Shown here piece after piece: positions 1 to 6,155 of a stretch of DNA of 13,148 nucleotides; position 1 is the first letter of the stretch, and each line of letters opens with the position of its first letter. A model generated the notes under the pieces. It searched no databases, was not told the origin of the DNA, and was given only the letters and a program-made list of their open reading frames with translations. The stretch comes from an uncultured Prevotella sp. (GTDB taxonomy: Bacteria; Bacteroidota; Bacteroidia; Bacteroidales; Bacteroidaceae): positions 1-13,148 of the forward strand of contig CALZAP010000010.1 in NCBI GenBank assembly GCA_945614335.1, given 5' to 3'. The translations under genes were made by a program, and so were the position numbers.

Positions 1-102
1 TAACTCCTTAACTCCTTAACTCCTTAACTCCTTAACTCCTTAACTCCTTAACTTCTTAACTCCTTAACTCCTTAACTTCTTAACTCCTTAACTCCTTAAC
101 TT
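1..102. repeat. Octanucleotide tandem array, unit TAACTCCT
   Basis: Twelve full head-to-tail copies of the 8-base unit TAACTCCT (positions 1-96) are followed by a partial copy whose last bases enter the trxB stop codon (101-103). Copies 7 (49-56) and 10 (73-80) read TAACTTCT, and the partial copy 13 begins TAACTT. The variant therefore recurs every third unit, giving a 24-base higher-order period at the trxB end. On the minus strand the unit is AGGAGTTA, which carries a Shine-Dalgarno-like AAGGAG every 8 bases and a TAA that falls in all three frames over 24 bases. The array is thus non-coding and would lie in the 3' end of the trxB transcript. It continues to the window edge, so its full length is unknown. 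No T-tract hairpin terminator is seen here. Confidence 0.95.
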
Positions 103-1048
103 ATTTGTTCATCAAGTATCTTTCTGCCTCAATGGCAGCTTGGCATCCGCTGGCAGCAGCAGTAATGGCCTGACGATAAACAGGGTCAGCAACATCTCCT
201 GCTACAAACACTCCAGGCACCTTTGTGCGTGGTGTTCCATCAACCTTCTTGAGGTAGCCCACTTCATCGGTGTCGAGCCATTCCTTGAAGACGTCGCTGT
301 TAGGCTTGTGGCCAATGGCAAGGAAGAAACCGTCGATGGCAATGTCAACCAGTTCTTCGTCTGGTTCGCCCTTGCGCTTTACAAGATGTGCTCCTTCAAC
401 ACCGTTTTCACCAAACAGTCCTAAAGTGTTATGTTCGAAGAGTATCTCGATGTTCTCAGCAGCCATGACGCGCTCCTGCATCACTTTCGATGCTCTCAGG
501 AAAGGCTTTCTTACAATGAGGTAGACTTTTTTGGCGAGTCCTGAAAGGTAAAGAGCATCTTCACAGGCAGTGTCGCCACCGCCTACCACGGCAACAGTCT
601 TCTTACGATAGAAGAATCCGTCGCAAGTGGCGCATGCTGACACACCCAGACCATTGTATTTGCGCTCATCGTCCAGGCCAAGATATTTTGCCGATGCACC
701 TGTGGCAATTATTACTGTATCGGCGGTAAGCTCGTGACCACTGTCGGTGGTGAGTTTGTATGGCGCTTCAGAGAAGTCTACTTTTACGATTTCTCCATCT
801 CGGATGTCTGCTCCGAAGTGTTCTGCCTGTTCTCTGATGTCCATCATCATCTGATTGCCGTCGACACCTTCAGGATATCCAGGGAAGTTTTCCACTGTTG
901 TAGTCTGTGTCAATTGTCCGCCAGGCTGTAATCCGCTGTATTCCACAGGATTGAGATTAGCTCTTGATGCATAGATGGCTGCTGTGTATCCAGCAGGGCC
1001 GCTGCCTACAATGAGGCAACGAACATGTTCCACTTTGTTTTGTTCCAT
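101..1048 (-). CDS. trxB: Thioredoxin reductase (NADPH)
   Basis: FAD-dependent cytoplasmic enzyme that passes electrons from NADPH to thioredoxin. The 315-residue protein has the family's usual length and order. The FAD dinucleotide motif GSGPAG is at about residues 15-20 and ENFPGYP at 53-59. The redox pair CATC is at Cys139/Cys142 followed by DGFF, and the NADPH motif GGGDTA at 156-161. The FAD-binding C-terminal motif is GVFVAGDV, followed by YRQAITAAASGCQAA. I chose the ATG at 1046-1048 (MEQNK), which starts next to the first strand. An in-frame ATG at 1105 would add 19 residues with no counterpart in the family and would cover the hairpin at 1077-1097. It lies 62 bases downstream of the gpx-family gene on the same strand, with no clear promoter between, so co-transcription is likely. 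Confidence 0.95.
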   Translation of the reverse strand: MEQNKVEHVRCLIVGSGPAGYTAAIYASRANLNPVEYSGLQPGGQLTQTTTVENFPGYPEGVDGNQMMMDIREQAEHFGADIRDGEIVKVDFSEAPYKLTTDSGHELTADTVIIATGASAKYLGLDDERKYNGLGVSACATCDGFFYRKKTVAVVGGGDTACEDALYLSGLAKKVYLIVRKPFLRASKVMQERVMAAENIEILFEHNTLGLFGENGVEGAHLVKRKGEPDEELVDIAIDGFFLAIGHKPNSDVFKEWLDTDEVGYLKKVDGTPRTKVPGVFVAGDVADPVYRQAITAAASGCQAAIEAERYLMNK

Positions 1049-1076
1049 TGTATGATTATTTATAGTTTTACTAATT

Positions 1077-1097
1077 ACCGCTTTGGTCTGAAGCGGT
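1077..1097. other. Hairpin between gpx and trxB
   Basis: A perfect 7-bp inverted repeat, ACCGCTT (1077-1083) and AAGCGGT (1091-1097), encloses a 7-base loop. It sits 13 bases past the gpx stop and about 28 bases before the trxB start. Read on the minus strand it is followed by AATTAG rather than a U-run, so it is a poor intrinsic terminator. It could be an RNA processing or stability hairpin, a partial attenuator, or a chance dyad. Confidence 0.4.
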
Positions 1098-1110
1098 GTG
1101 TGCAATCAAC

Positions 1111-1671
1111 TTATATATTCTGAGAAAGCAGTTCCTCTATTTTTTTCTCTATGGTGTCCAACGATTCTGTTGGTTCAAACCTTGCCACAACCATACCTCG
1201 CTTGTCGGTAAGGAATTTGGTGAAGTTCCACTTGATGTCTGTCTTGCTCTGATAGTCGGGGTCGTCTTTTCTCAGCATGTCGTCAAGAATGTGTGCAAGT
1301 GGATGTTCCATATTCCATCCAGCGAAGCCTTTCTGTTCTTTGAGGAACTTGTAGAGCGGGTCTGCATCGTCGCCGTTGACTTTGATTTTCTTAAATCTCG
1401 GGAACTCGGTTCCGTAAGTCATCTTGCAGAATTGGTGTATAGACTCGTCCGTTCCAGGCGCCTGTTGTCCAAACTGGTTGCATGGGAAGTCGAGAATTTC
1501 AAATCCTTGGCTATGATATTTTTCATAGAGTCTCTCCAAGTCTTCGTATTGCGGTGTGAATCCGCATTTTGTGGCTGTGTTTACAATCAGCAGGACTTCG
1601 TTGGCGTATTCTTTCAATGCCACTGCCTTGCCTTTTCTGTCTTTTACTGAAAAATCGAAAATTGTGCTCAT
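1111..1671 (-). CDS. Glutathione peroxidase family protein (probably thioredoxin-dependent)
   Basis: Non-selenium GPx-fold peroxidase of 186 residues that reduces H2O2 or organic hydroperoxides. The peroxidatic cysteine is Cys36 in NTATKCGFTPQ. The second hallmark FPCNQFGQQAPG (62-73) supplies the catalytic Gln70, and KWNFTKFL (147-154) supplies Trp148 and Asn149. Cys82 in FCKMTYGTEFP lies where thioredoxin-dependent members carry their resolving cysteine, so thioredoxin rather than glutathione is the likely reductant. That fits the adjacent trxB. An extra acidic stretch (about 117-145) before the WNF motif departs from the shortest family members. The start at 1671 is supported by a good promoter about 27 bases upstream. 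No signal peptide is seen, so it is cytoplasmic. The physiological substrate cannot be read from the sequence. Confidence 0.9.
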   Translation of the reverse strand: MSTIFDFSVKDRKGKAVALKEYANEVLLIVNTATKCGFTPQYEDLERLYEKYHSQGFEILDFPCNQFGQQAPGTDESIHQFCKMTYGTEFPRFKKIKVNGDDADPLYKFLKEQKGFAGWNMEHPLAHILDDMLRKDDPDYQSKTDIKWNFTKFLTDKRGMVVARFEPTESLDTIEKKIEELLSQNI

Positions 1672-1697
1672 TTTTATTAGTATTCTGTTTTTTGGTA

Positions 1698-1728
1698 CAA
1701 AGATAAGAAATAATTCCTATATGACCAA
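1698..1728 (-). promoter_or_regulatory. Promoter of the gpx-family gene
   Basis: On the minus strand TATCTTTG (complement of 1698-1705) matches the Bacteroidetes -7 element TAnnTTTG. A TTG (complement of 1726-1728) lies 20 bases upstream as the -33 element. Transcription would begin near 1692, leaving a leader of about 20 bases before the ATG at 1671. The same promoter may drive trxB. Confidence 0.65.
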
Positions 1729-1772
1729 GGTTTTCAGATTTTTTATTATTTTTTTTGGTGTTGTCACAAAGT

Positions 1773-1816
1773 AAAGAGTGCATTCAGGTATATGCAACTA
1801 CCTGAATGCACTCTTT
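1773..1816 (-). terminator. Long perfect hairpin, terminator of rpmE2
   Basis: An 18-bp perfect inverted repeat (1773-1790 and 1799-1816) with an 8-base loop lies 33 bases past the rpmE2 stop and ahead of the gpx promoter. The arms end in AAAGAG/CTCTTT, so the outer stem is A/T-rich. The minus-strand sequence after it (ACTTTG) is not a full U-run. Position and stem length still make termination of the rpmE2 transcript, and insulation of gpx, the best explanation. Confidence 0.7.
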
Positions 1817-1849
1817 CAAAGTCTTGCCAATAGAAATATTGTTGTATTT

Positions 1850-2104
1850 TTATTTCTTGGCTGCCTTACCATAGCGGCTCATGAACTTGTCTACGCGACC
1901 TGCAGTGTCGACGAGCTTGCTCTTACCTGTGTAGAACGGGTGTGAAGTGCTCGAGATTTCAATCTTTACCACTGGGTAAGTTTCGCCTTCAAATTCTACT
2001 GTGTCATTTGTCTTGCAAGTAGAACGTGTAAGGAACATATCACCGTTGGACATATCCTTGAATACGACGGGGCGATAGTTCTCTGGATGAATACCTTTTT
2101 TCAT
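1850..2104 (-). CDS. rpmE2: 50S ribosomal protein L31, type B
   Basis: Small ribosomal protein of the 50S subunit, 84 residues, the usual size of type B L31. The N-terminus [17 protein letters not shown] and the central [18 protein letters not shown] segment are diagnostic. It is the zinc-independent form: only one cysteine (Cys30, in STCKTN) is present and the paired CxxC motifs of type A L31 are absent. The start is fixed by the conserved N-terminus and a promoter about 50 bases upstream. It stands alone, with its own promoter on one side and a strong hairpin on the other, and diverges from the uridine-kinase operon. Confidence 0.95.
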   Translation of the reverse strand: MKKGIHPENYRPVVFKDMSNGDMFLTRSTCKTNDTVEFEGETYPVVKIEISSTSHPFYTGKSKLVDTAGRVDKFMSRYGKAAKK

Positions 2105-2155
2105 TTTTTGTTTAAATATTATTGTTATAATTAATTATAATTCTCTTTTGGTCGG

Positions 2156-2187
2156 CAAAGGTACTATATTTTTTCCTAATCAGCAAA
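2156..2187 (-). promoter_or_regulatory. Promoter of rpmE2
   Basis: The minus strand carries TTTG (complement of 2184-2187), a 20-base spacer and TACCTTTG (complement of 2156-2163), a full match to the Bacteroidetes -33/-7 consensus. The predicted start near 2150 leaves a leader of about 45 bases, very A/T-rich, with no strong ribosome-binding site. Confidence 0.75.
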
Positions 2188-2235
2188 TGTTTTTGCCTTT
2201 TTTTTCTCTTTCCTGTAAAAAATATGGGTAAAAGG

Positions 2236-2266
2236 TTTGTTGTTTCATGGGTTTTTCGTATTTTTG
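2236..2266 (+). promoter_or_regulatory. Promoter of the uridine kinase/phosphatase operon
   Basis: TTTG at 2236-2239, a 19-base spacer and TATTTTTG at 2259-2266 match the Bacteroidetes consensus. Transcription would start near 2272, about 53 bases before the ATG at 2325. This element lies inside the longest open frame, which begins at 2247, and so argues against that longer start. Confidence 0.75.
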
Positions 2267-2324
2267 TGCTGTTTTATGCAATCTATTTGGTTTATTCACA
2301 AAATGTAATTCAGACAGGACGAAT

Positions 2325-2933
2325 ATGAAAATAATTGGTGTAGCTGGTGGAACAGGGTCGGGAAAGACCACTGTGGTAAAGAAGATTGTAGAGTCGTTGC
2401 CTCCACATTATGTGGCTGTGGTGCCGCTCGATTCTTATTATAACGACACGACAGGCATGACTGACGAGGCTCGTCGTGCCATAAACTTTGACCATCCCGA
2501 CGCCTTTGATTGGCAGTTGCTTATTGAGCACATAAAAATGCTAAAGTCGGGAAAATCGGTTGAACAGCCTACCTATTCTTATATAATAAGCAATAGGCTT
2601 AGGGAAACGGTTCATGTGGAGCCAAAACCGGTGATACTCGTAGAAGGAATAATGACTCTTGTAAACAAAGAACTTCGTGATATGATGGATATAAAAATAT
2701 TTGTGGACACTGATTCAGACGAACGACTCATCAGAAACATACAACGTGATGTGGTGGAGCGAGGAAGGACTGTGGACATGGTAATCGATCGCTATCTGAA
2801 AGTGTTGAAGCCTATGCATGAGCAGTTTATTGAGCCTTCAAAGAAATATGCAGACATTATCATACCATTAGGTGGAGAAAACAAGACAGGCATTAATATT
2901 ATTAAAAGCTATATTGAAAAAACTATCAAATGA
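2325..2933 (+). CDS. udk: Uridine kinase-family nucleoside kinase
   Basis: Cytoplasmic P-loop kinase of the uridine/cytidine kinase family, 202 residues, expected to phosphorylate a nucleoside to its 5'-monophosphate in salvage. The P-loop GGTGSGKTT is at residues 8-16. Asp36 in DSYYND and Asp56 in FDHPDAFD match nucleoside-binding residues. VILVEGI is at 103-109, and the lid motif RDVVERGR at 141-148. The start at 2325 puts the first strand (MKIIGVAGG) at residue 1 as in the family. The 26-residue upstream extension from 2247 covers the promoter. The base-recognition stretch reads YSYIISNR (84-91), where human UCK2 has Tyr112 to Arg119 with His117. Here that histidine is Ser89, so substrate range is less certain than the family name suggests. 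The stop overlaps the next gene's start (ATGA), implying translational coupling. Confidence 0.88.
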   Translation: MKIIGVAGGTGSGKTTVVKKIVESLPPHYVAVVPLDSYYNDTTGMTDEARRAINFDHPDAFDWQLLIEHIKMLKSGKSVEQPTYSYIISNRLRETVHVEPKPVILVEGIMTLVNKELRDMMDIKIFVDTDSDERLIRNIQRDVVERGRTVDMVIDRYLKVLKPMHEQFIEPSKKYADIIIPLGGENKTGINIIKSYIEKTIK

Positions 2934-3436
2934 CTACTTTGATACTTGTGAGACATGGTGAAACCGTGGATAATGCAAACCGTATAATGCAGGGGCAAAC
3001 CCAAGGACAGCTTAACGAGACAGGGATGAGGCAGGCTGAGGAGGTGGCTGACAGGCTGGCAGGAGAACATATAGATGCAGTGGTGTCGAGCGACTTGAAA
3101 CGTTCGTATGACACGGCTTGCATCATTGCTAACCGACACAGACTCGACGTTTCGACAACAGAACTGTTGCGTGAACGTGACTGGGGTGGTTTTACAGGAC
3201 GCTACATTCCTGATTTGAAAGACGAGAAGTGGCCGGACGACATTGAGTCGCTCGACCACCTTCTATGTAGAGCAAAGAATTTTTTGGACTTTGTGTGTTC
3301 AGAATATCCTGACTGCAGAGTGGTTGCTGTGGGTCATGGCATCATAAACAAGGCCGTTCAGGCTATTTATCACAAAGTGGCTATGAACGAGGTGCGTCCA
3401 ATGGCAAACTGTGAAATCAGAATTTTGGAACTTTAG
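2930..3436 (+). CDS. Histidine phosphatase family protein
   Basis: Cofactor-independent phosphoglycerate-mutase-like (branch 1 histidine phosphatase) enzyme of 168 residues. The phosphohistidine motif is LVRHGET with Arg8 and His9. Other catalytic-pocket residues visible are Arg58 in SSDLKRSYDTA, Glu82 in RERDWGGFTG, and the second histidine His136 in VAVGHG. The fold is complete and of the usual length. Relatives include CobC-type alpha-ribazole phosphatases, GpmB-like phosphatases and broad sugar-phosphate phosphatases, and the sequence alone does not separate them. The ATGA overlap with the upstream kinase gene means shared translation and suggests a linked role in nucleotide or sugar-phosphate turnover, which is inference. 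It ends only 7 bases from the stop of the convergent gene, with no visible terminator between them. Confidence 0.88.
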   Translation: MTTLILVRHGETVDNANRIMQGQTQGQLNETGMRQAEEVADRLAGEHIDAVVSSDLKRSYDTACIIANRHRLDVSTTELLRERDWGGFTGRYIPDLKDEKWPDDIESLDHLLCRAKNFLDFVCSEYPDCRVVAVGHGIINKAVQAIYHKVAMNEVRPMANCEIRILEL

Positions 3437-3443
3437 TCGTATC

Positions 3444-4418
3444 CTACATTGATTTCATTTGTGACTGGCGTGATCCTCCAGCCTGTCGAAAAGAACTGCC
3501 GCCATTTCTGTTTCCTCCGCCATTGTGGCTTCCGCTTCTGTTGAATGAGCTTCCGCTTCTGCTTGACGGGTTTTCATTACGATTGAATGAGTTCCCGCCT
3601 CGGTTAGCGGGGCTTCCGTTTCTATTGAATGAATTTCCATATCGGTTGAATGTGTTCCCTTTATCGTCACGCTTGTTTACTGTAACCCTTGTGGAACTGT
3701 GTCTTTCTAAAGCTTTGTTGTGATCAAATCTGTTACCATTGTCTCTGTTTCCGTTGTTATACCTGTCGTTTCTGTTATTACCATTGTTATACCTGTCATT
3801 TCTGTTATTACCATTGTTATACCTGTCGTTTCTGTTATTACCGTTGTTATACCTGTCGTTGCGGTTGTTCTCCAGTCTGCCGTGATTACGATTGCCAATT
3901 TCTCCTCTGTCCCATCTGTCTCTCATGCCAGCGTTGTGTACAGGAGTGTGGAAATGGTCTCTGCGGCTATGGTAGTAGCTGTGTCCGCCGTTAGCTCTCC
4001 AGCTGTGTCCGCCTCGATATGATACATATACAGTAGGCCTGTGGAAATAGTAATATGAGCGATGAGGGTAGCGGGCGTAAATGCCGAAGTGCCAGCAACC
4101 TGCACTCCAATAAAGAGGTCGATAGAAGTAGCTTGCAGCGCAGAAGGCGTTCCATTGCCAGTCGAGCAGTATATAGCTGATGTCGAGATTGCGCCTTGTC
4201 CAATATGTGCCATACACATCGTCAACGCTGGTGACTCCCATTAGGTAGTCGAGGTTGATTTCGTAGGCGGCATCGTATTGCGCGTCTGAAAGGTTCAGCT
4301 CGTATGCCATCTTGTCTGTGAGAAACAATGCCTCTCTGCGAGCCTGTTCATAACTCATTGCGTTGGCAGAAACCGATAAGGTCATCAATGCCACTAAAGC
4401 AGTCAATATCTTTTTCAT
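3444..4418 (-). CDS. Secreted Asn/Arg-rich repeat protein of unknown function
   Basis: A 324-residue protein I cannot assign to a characterised function. Residues 1-20 form a clear signal peptide (MKKILTALVALMTLSVSANA). A short helical region (about 22-60, EALFLTDKMAYELNLSDAQYDAAYEIN) resembles the helical N-termini of Spy- or DUF4890-like periplasmic proteins. Next comes a Tyr/Trp/His-rich part (about 68-145), then a very basic low-complexity tail. The tail holds four near-identical copies of NNRNDRYNNG (about 183-223) and a degenerate seven-residue repeat of the type NSFNRNG (about 250-298), ending in a Gly/Ser/Arg stretch. The composition suggests a periplasmic or surface protein that binds a polyanion or polysaccharide, but that is inference. 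It has its own promoter and is transcribed away from the Wzi-like gene. Confidence 0.85.
   Translation of the reverse strand: MKKILTALVALMTLSVSANAMSYEQARREALFLTDKMAYELNLSDAQYDAAYEINLDYLMGVTSVDDVYGTYWTRRNLDISYILLDWQWNAFCAASYFYRPLYWSAGCWHFGIYARYPHRSYYYFHRPTVYVSYRGGHSWRANGGHSYYHSRRDHFHTPVHNAGMRDRWDRGEIGNRNHGRLENNRNDRYNNGNNRNDRYNNGNNRNDRYNNGNNRNDRYNNGNRDNGNRFDHNKALERHSSTRVTVNKRDDKGNTFNRYGNSFNRNGSPANRGGNSFNRNENPSSRSGSSFNRSGSHNGGGNRNGGSSFRQAGGSRQSQMKSM
3541..3659. repeat. 21/42-bp tandem repeat inside the repeat-protein gene
   Basis: Units beginning TTGAATGA recur at 3541, 3583, 3625 and 3646. The first two are 42 bases and the third 21 bases. The fourth begins TTGAATGT and degenerates. On the minus strand they encode seven-residue units of the form xSFNRxG alternating with a diverged partner (SPANRGG, NPSSRSG). 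Units have drifted at the DNA level, so this is an older expansion than the 30-bp array in the same gene. Confidence 0.75.
3751..3870. repeat. 30-bp tandem repeat, four copies, coding
   Basis: Four 30-base units start at 3751, 3781, 3811 and 3841. The first three differ at only one or two positions and the fourth has a diverged second half. Each encodes the ten-residue unit NNRNDRYNNG on the minus strand. The length is a multiple of three, so copy number can change without a frameshift. The near-identity points to recent duplication or gene conversion. Confidence 0.9.
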
Positions 4419-4469
4419 AATCGTATATTTTTTAAGTTGTTCAACATATTGTTTTTTTTATTTCTGCTG

Positions 4470-4500
4470 CAAAATTAATACCTTTTGAGGTAAAGTCAAA
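4470..4500 (-). promoter_or_regulatory. Promoter of the secreted repeat protein
   Basis: The minus strand shows TTTG (complement of 4497-4500), a 19-base spacer and TAATTTTG (complement of 4470-4477), a full consensus match. A start near 4464 leaves a leader of about 45 bases. The -33 element abuts the inverted repeat at 4500-4534. Confidence 0.72.
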
Positions 4501-4534
4501 GGGATTTTCCCTATCAAAAGGGAGGAAAAACCCT
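4500..4534. promoter_or_regulatory. Inverted repeat between divergent promoters (candidate operator)
   Basis: Arms AGGGATTTTCC (4500-4510) and GGAAAAACCCT (4524-4534) are complementary at 10 of 11 positions and separated by 13 bases. The element lies between the -33 boxes of two divergent promoters (minus at 4497-4500, plus at 4541-4544), so neither predicted transcript includes it. It is therefore more likely a DNA-binding site than an RNA hairpin. No cognate regulator is encoded in this window. Confidence 0.45.
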
Positions 4535-4540
4535 AATAAG

Positions 4541-4572
4541 TTTGGTAGTTTCGTTTGAAATGTGTAATTTTG
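4541..4572 (+). promoter_or_regulatory. Promoter of the Wzi-family gene, probably leaderless
   Basis: TTTG at 4541-4544, a 20-base spacer and TAATTTTG at 4565-4572 match the consensus fully. Only five bases separate the -7 element from the ATG at 4578. With the usual 5-7 base offset, transcription would begin at or next to the start codon. The element overlaps the longer upstream reading (starts at 4542 or 4560), which excludes those starts for this transcript. Confidence 0.7.
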
Positions 4573-4577
4573 CACCC

Positions 4578-6155
4578 ATGAAATGTCTATCATCACTCAT
4601 TTATTGGCGATTTATGGTTTTGGGAGGACTCTGTTTTGCGCCTTTTGTCGCCAAGGCTGATATGGGCTCTGAAGATACCGAGGGAATAGACTTTTCCTTG
4701 TCCACTCAGATGTCTGCATCTGTTGGACGCCATACTCCATTATGGCTTAACGCAAATAAATATGGGTTAAGTTCTCTATCAAAAGCCAATGGATATATGC
4801 GTGCCACAGTTGAACGACCATTTTCTGCTGACCGAGACAGAAAGTGGGACGTGGGCTTTGGTGTAGATATAGCCCAAGTCTTTCATTACACCTCGTCAAC
4901 AGTTGTACAGCAGGCTTTCGTGGAAGTACGTTGGCTTAAGGGAAGGTTGACATTGGGAAGCAAAGAAGAACCAATGGAACTCAAAAACCAAAGGCTAAGC
5001 AGTGGTTCGCAAACTCTTGGTATCAATTCGCGTCCTGTGCCATCCTTGCGACTTGCTCTCGACGAATATTGGAAAGTGCCAGGTACAAAAGGGTGGGTGA
5101 GCATAAAAGGACATGTTGCCTATGGAGTGACAACTGACGACGGATGGCAGAAAGACGTGACACAGATGAAATCGCGATATACGGAAGACACATTCCTTCA
5201 TACAAAGGCTGGTTATATGAAGATTGGCAATGACGACCGTTATCTTCCTATTTCTTTTGAAGCTGGATTGGAGATGGGGGCTCAGGTGGCGGGTAATTCT
5301 TATTGGCCCATGTCTGACGGGACGATGAGAAAGATAGAGAACGATAAATCGTTGAAGGCCTTCCTACAGGCATTTGTGCCAGGAGGTGGCGAGACAACAG
5401 AAACAACTTACCGCAATGCTACAGGTAATATAGTAGGAAGCTGGGTGATGCGACTAAATGCCGATTTTGATACATGGTATCTTGGCGTTTATGCCGACCA
5501 TTACTTTGAAGACCATTCGGCAATGCTCTTCCTCGACTATGATGGATACGGCACTGGAGCTGAGTGGAACGAAAAAGTGAAAAGTCGATACACGCTCTAC
5601 GACTTGCGTGACATTATGCTCGGTACAGAGCTGAAGTTGAAAAAGGCAAGGTATATAAATAATATTGTGGTGGAATATCTCTACACAAAATATCAGAGCG
5701 GACCTTTGTACCACGATCATACTCAGCTTATGCCCGACCATGTAAGCGGTCTTGACAACTATTACAACCATCACCTCTATACCGGATGGCAACATTGGGG
5801 TCAGGTGATAGGAAATCCATTGTATCTCTCGCCGATATACAACAACGACGGATTGATAGAAGTGAATTGTAATCGCTTTGTTGCGTATCATCTTGGTTTT
5901 TCTGGTGCACCTACAGATAAGTTCAACTATCGTTTCCTCGCTTCGTGGCAGAAAGGGTATGGTACATTCCGCAAACCCTATTCAAACCCGAAGGAAAATT
6001 TCAGTGCAATGTTCGAAGCCAATCTCTCTCTGGGAAATCATTGGCATCTCTGCGCAGCGGCTGCCATAGACAGGGGAGCGTTACGTGGCAACAATTCCGG
6101 TATTCAGCTCACATTGGCTAACAAAGGATTATTATGTAAGAAACAAAAGCGATGA
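4578..6155 (+). CDS. Capsule assembly Wzi-family outer-membrane protein
   Basis: Predicted outer-membrane beta-barrel of 525 residues. The N-terminus MKCLSS...FVAKA is a signal peptide with likely cleavage after Ala27. The mature part opens with QMSASVGRHTPLWLNANKYGLSSL, followed by QQAFVEVRWLKGRLTLGSKEEP, LSSGSQTLGINSRPVPSLRLALDEYWKVPGTKGWVSIKGHVAYG. This order is typical of Bacteroidales Wzi-like (PF14052-type) proteins. Many alternating aromatic/polar strands follow to the end. Wzi proteins help anchor or assemble surface polysaccharide, but no capsule gene is seen here, so the exact role is open. I chose the ATG at 4578 because it begins the signal peptide and immediately follows the promoter. 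Its stop overlaps the next start (ATGA), coupling it to a lipoprotein. Confidence 0.82.
   Translation: MKCLSSLIYWRFMVLGGLCFAPFVAKADMGSEDTEGIDFSLSTQMSASVGRHTPLWLNANKYGLSSLSKANGYMRATVERPFSADRDRKWDVGFGVDIAQVFHYTSSTVVQQAFVEVRWLKGRLTLGSKEEPMELKNQRLSSGSQTLGINSRPVPSLRLALDEYWKVPGTKGWVSIKGHVAYGVTTDDGWQKDVTQMKSRYTEDTFLHTKAGYMKIGNDDRYLPISFEAGLEMGAQVAGNSYWPMSDGTMRKIENDKSLKAFLQAFVPGGGETTETTYRNATGNIVGSWVMRLNADFDTWYLGVYADHYFEDHSAMLFLDYDGYGTGAEWNEKVKSRYTLYDLRDIMLGTELKLKKARYINNIVVEYLYTKYQSGPLYHDHTQLMPDHVSGLDNYYNHHLYTGWQHWGQVIGNPLYLSPIYNNDGLIEVNCNRFVAYHLGFSGAPTDKFNYRFLASWQKGYGTFRKPYSNPKENFSAMFEANLSLGNHWHLCAAAAIDRGALRGNNSGIQLTLANKGLLCKKQKR

Noticed and set aside
1049..1105. Longer start for thioredoxin reductase
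   Set aside because: The 19 added residues precede the normal first strand and span a hairpin; the ATG at 1048 fits the family.
1773..1816. 18-bp perfect inverted repeat as a mobile-element end or regulator site
   Set aside because: It lies just after the rpmE2 stop with no transposase or target duplication nearby. A terminator is the simpler reading.
2247..2324. N-terminal extension of the uridine kinase with a hydrophobic, Cys-containing start
   Set aside because: It covers the -7 element of a consensus promoter and has no place in the family. The ATG at 2325 gives the normal N-terminus.
3436..3444. A terminator between the convergent phosphatase and repeat-protein genes
   Set aside because: Only seven bases lie between the stops, and no stem with a T-run is visible there.
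3751..3870. Regular 30-bp repeats that might be a CRISPR array
   Set aside because: The units are directly adjacent with no spacers, keep the reading frame and encode NNRNDRYNNG. No cas genes are present.
3689..4022. Plus-strand open frames of about 100 residues with Val/Ile-rich or Cys/Tyr-rich repeats opposite the secreted repeat protein
   Set aside because: They are complements of the repeat tract, lack a promoter, and the minus-strand gene has a signal peptide and its own promoter.
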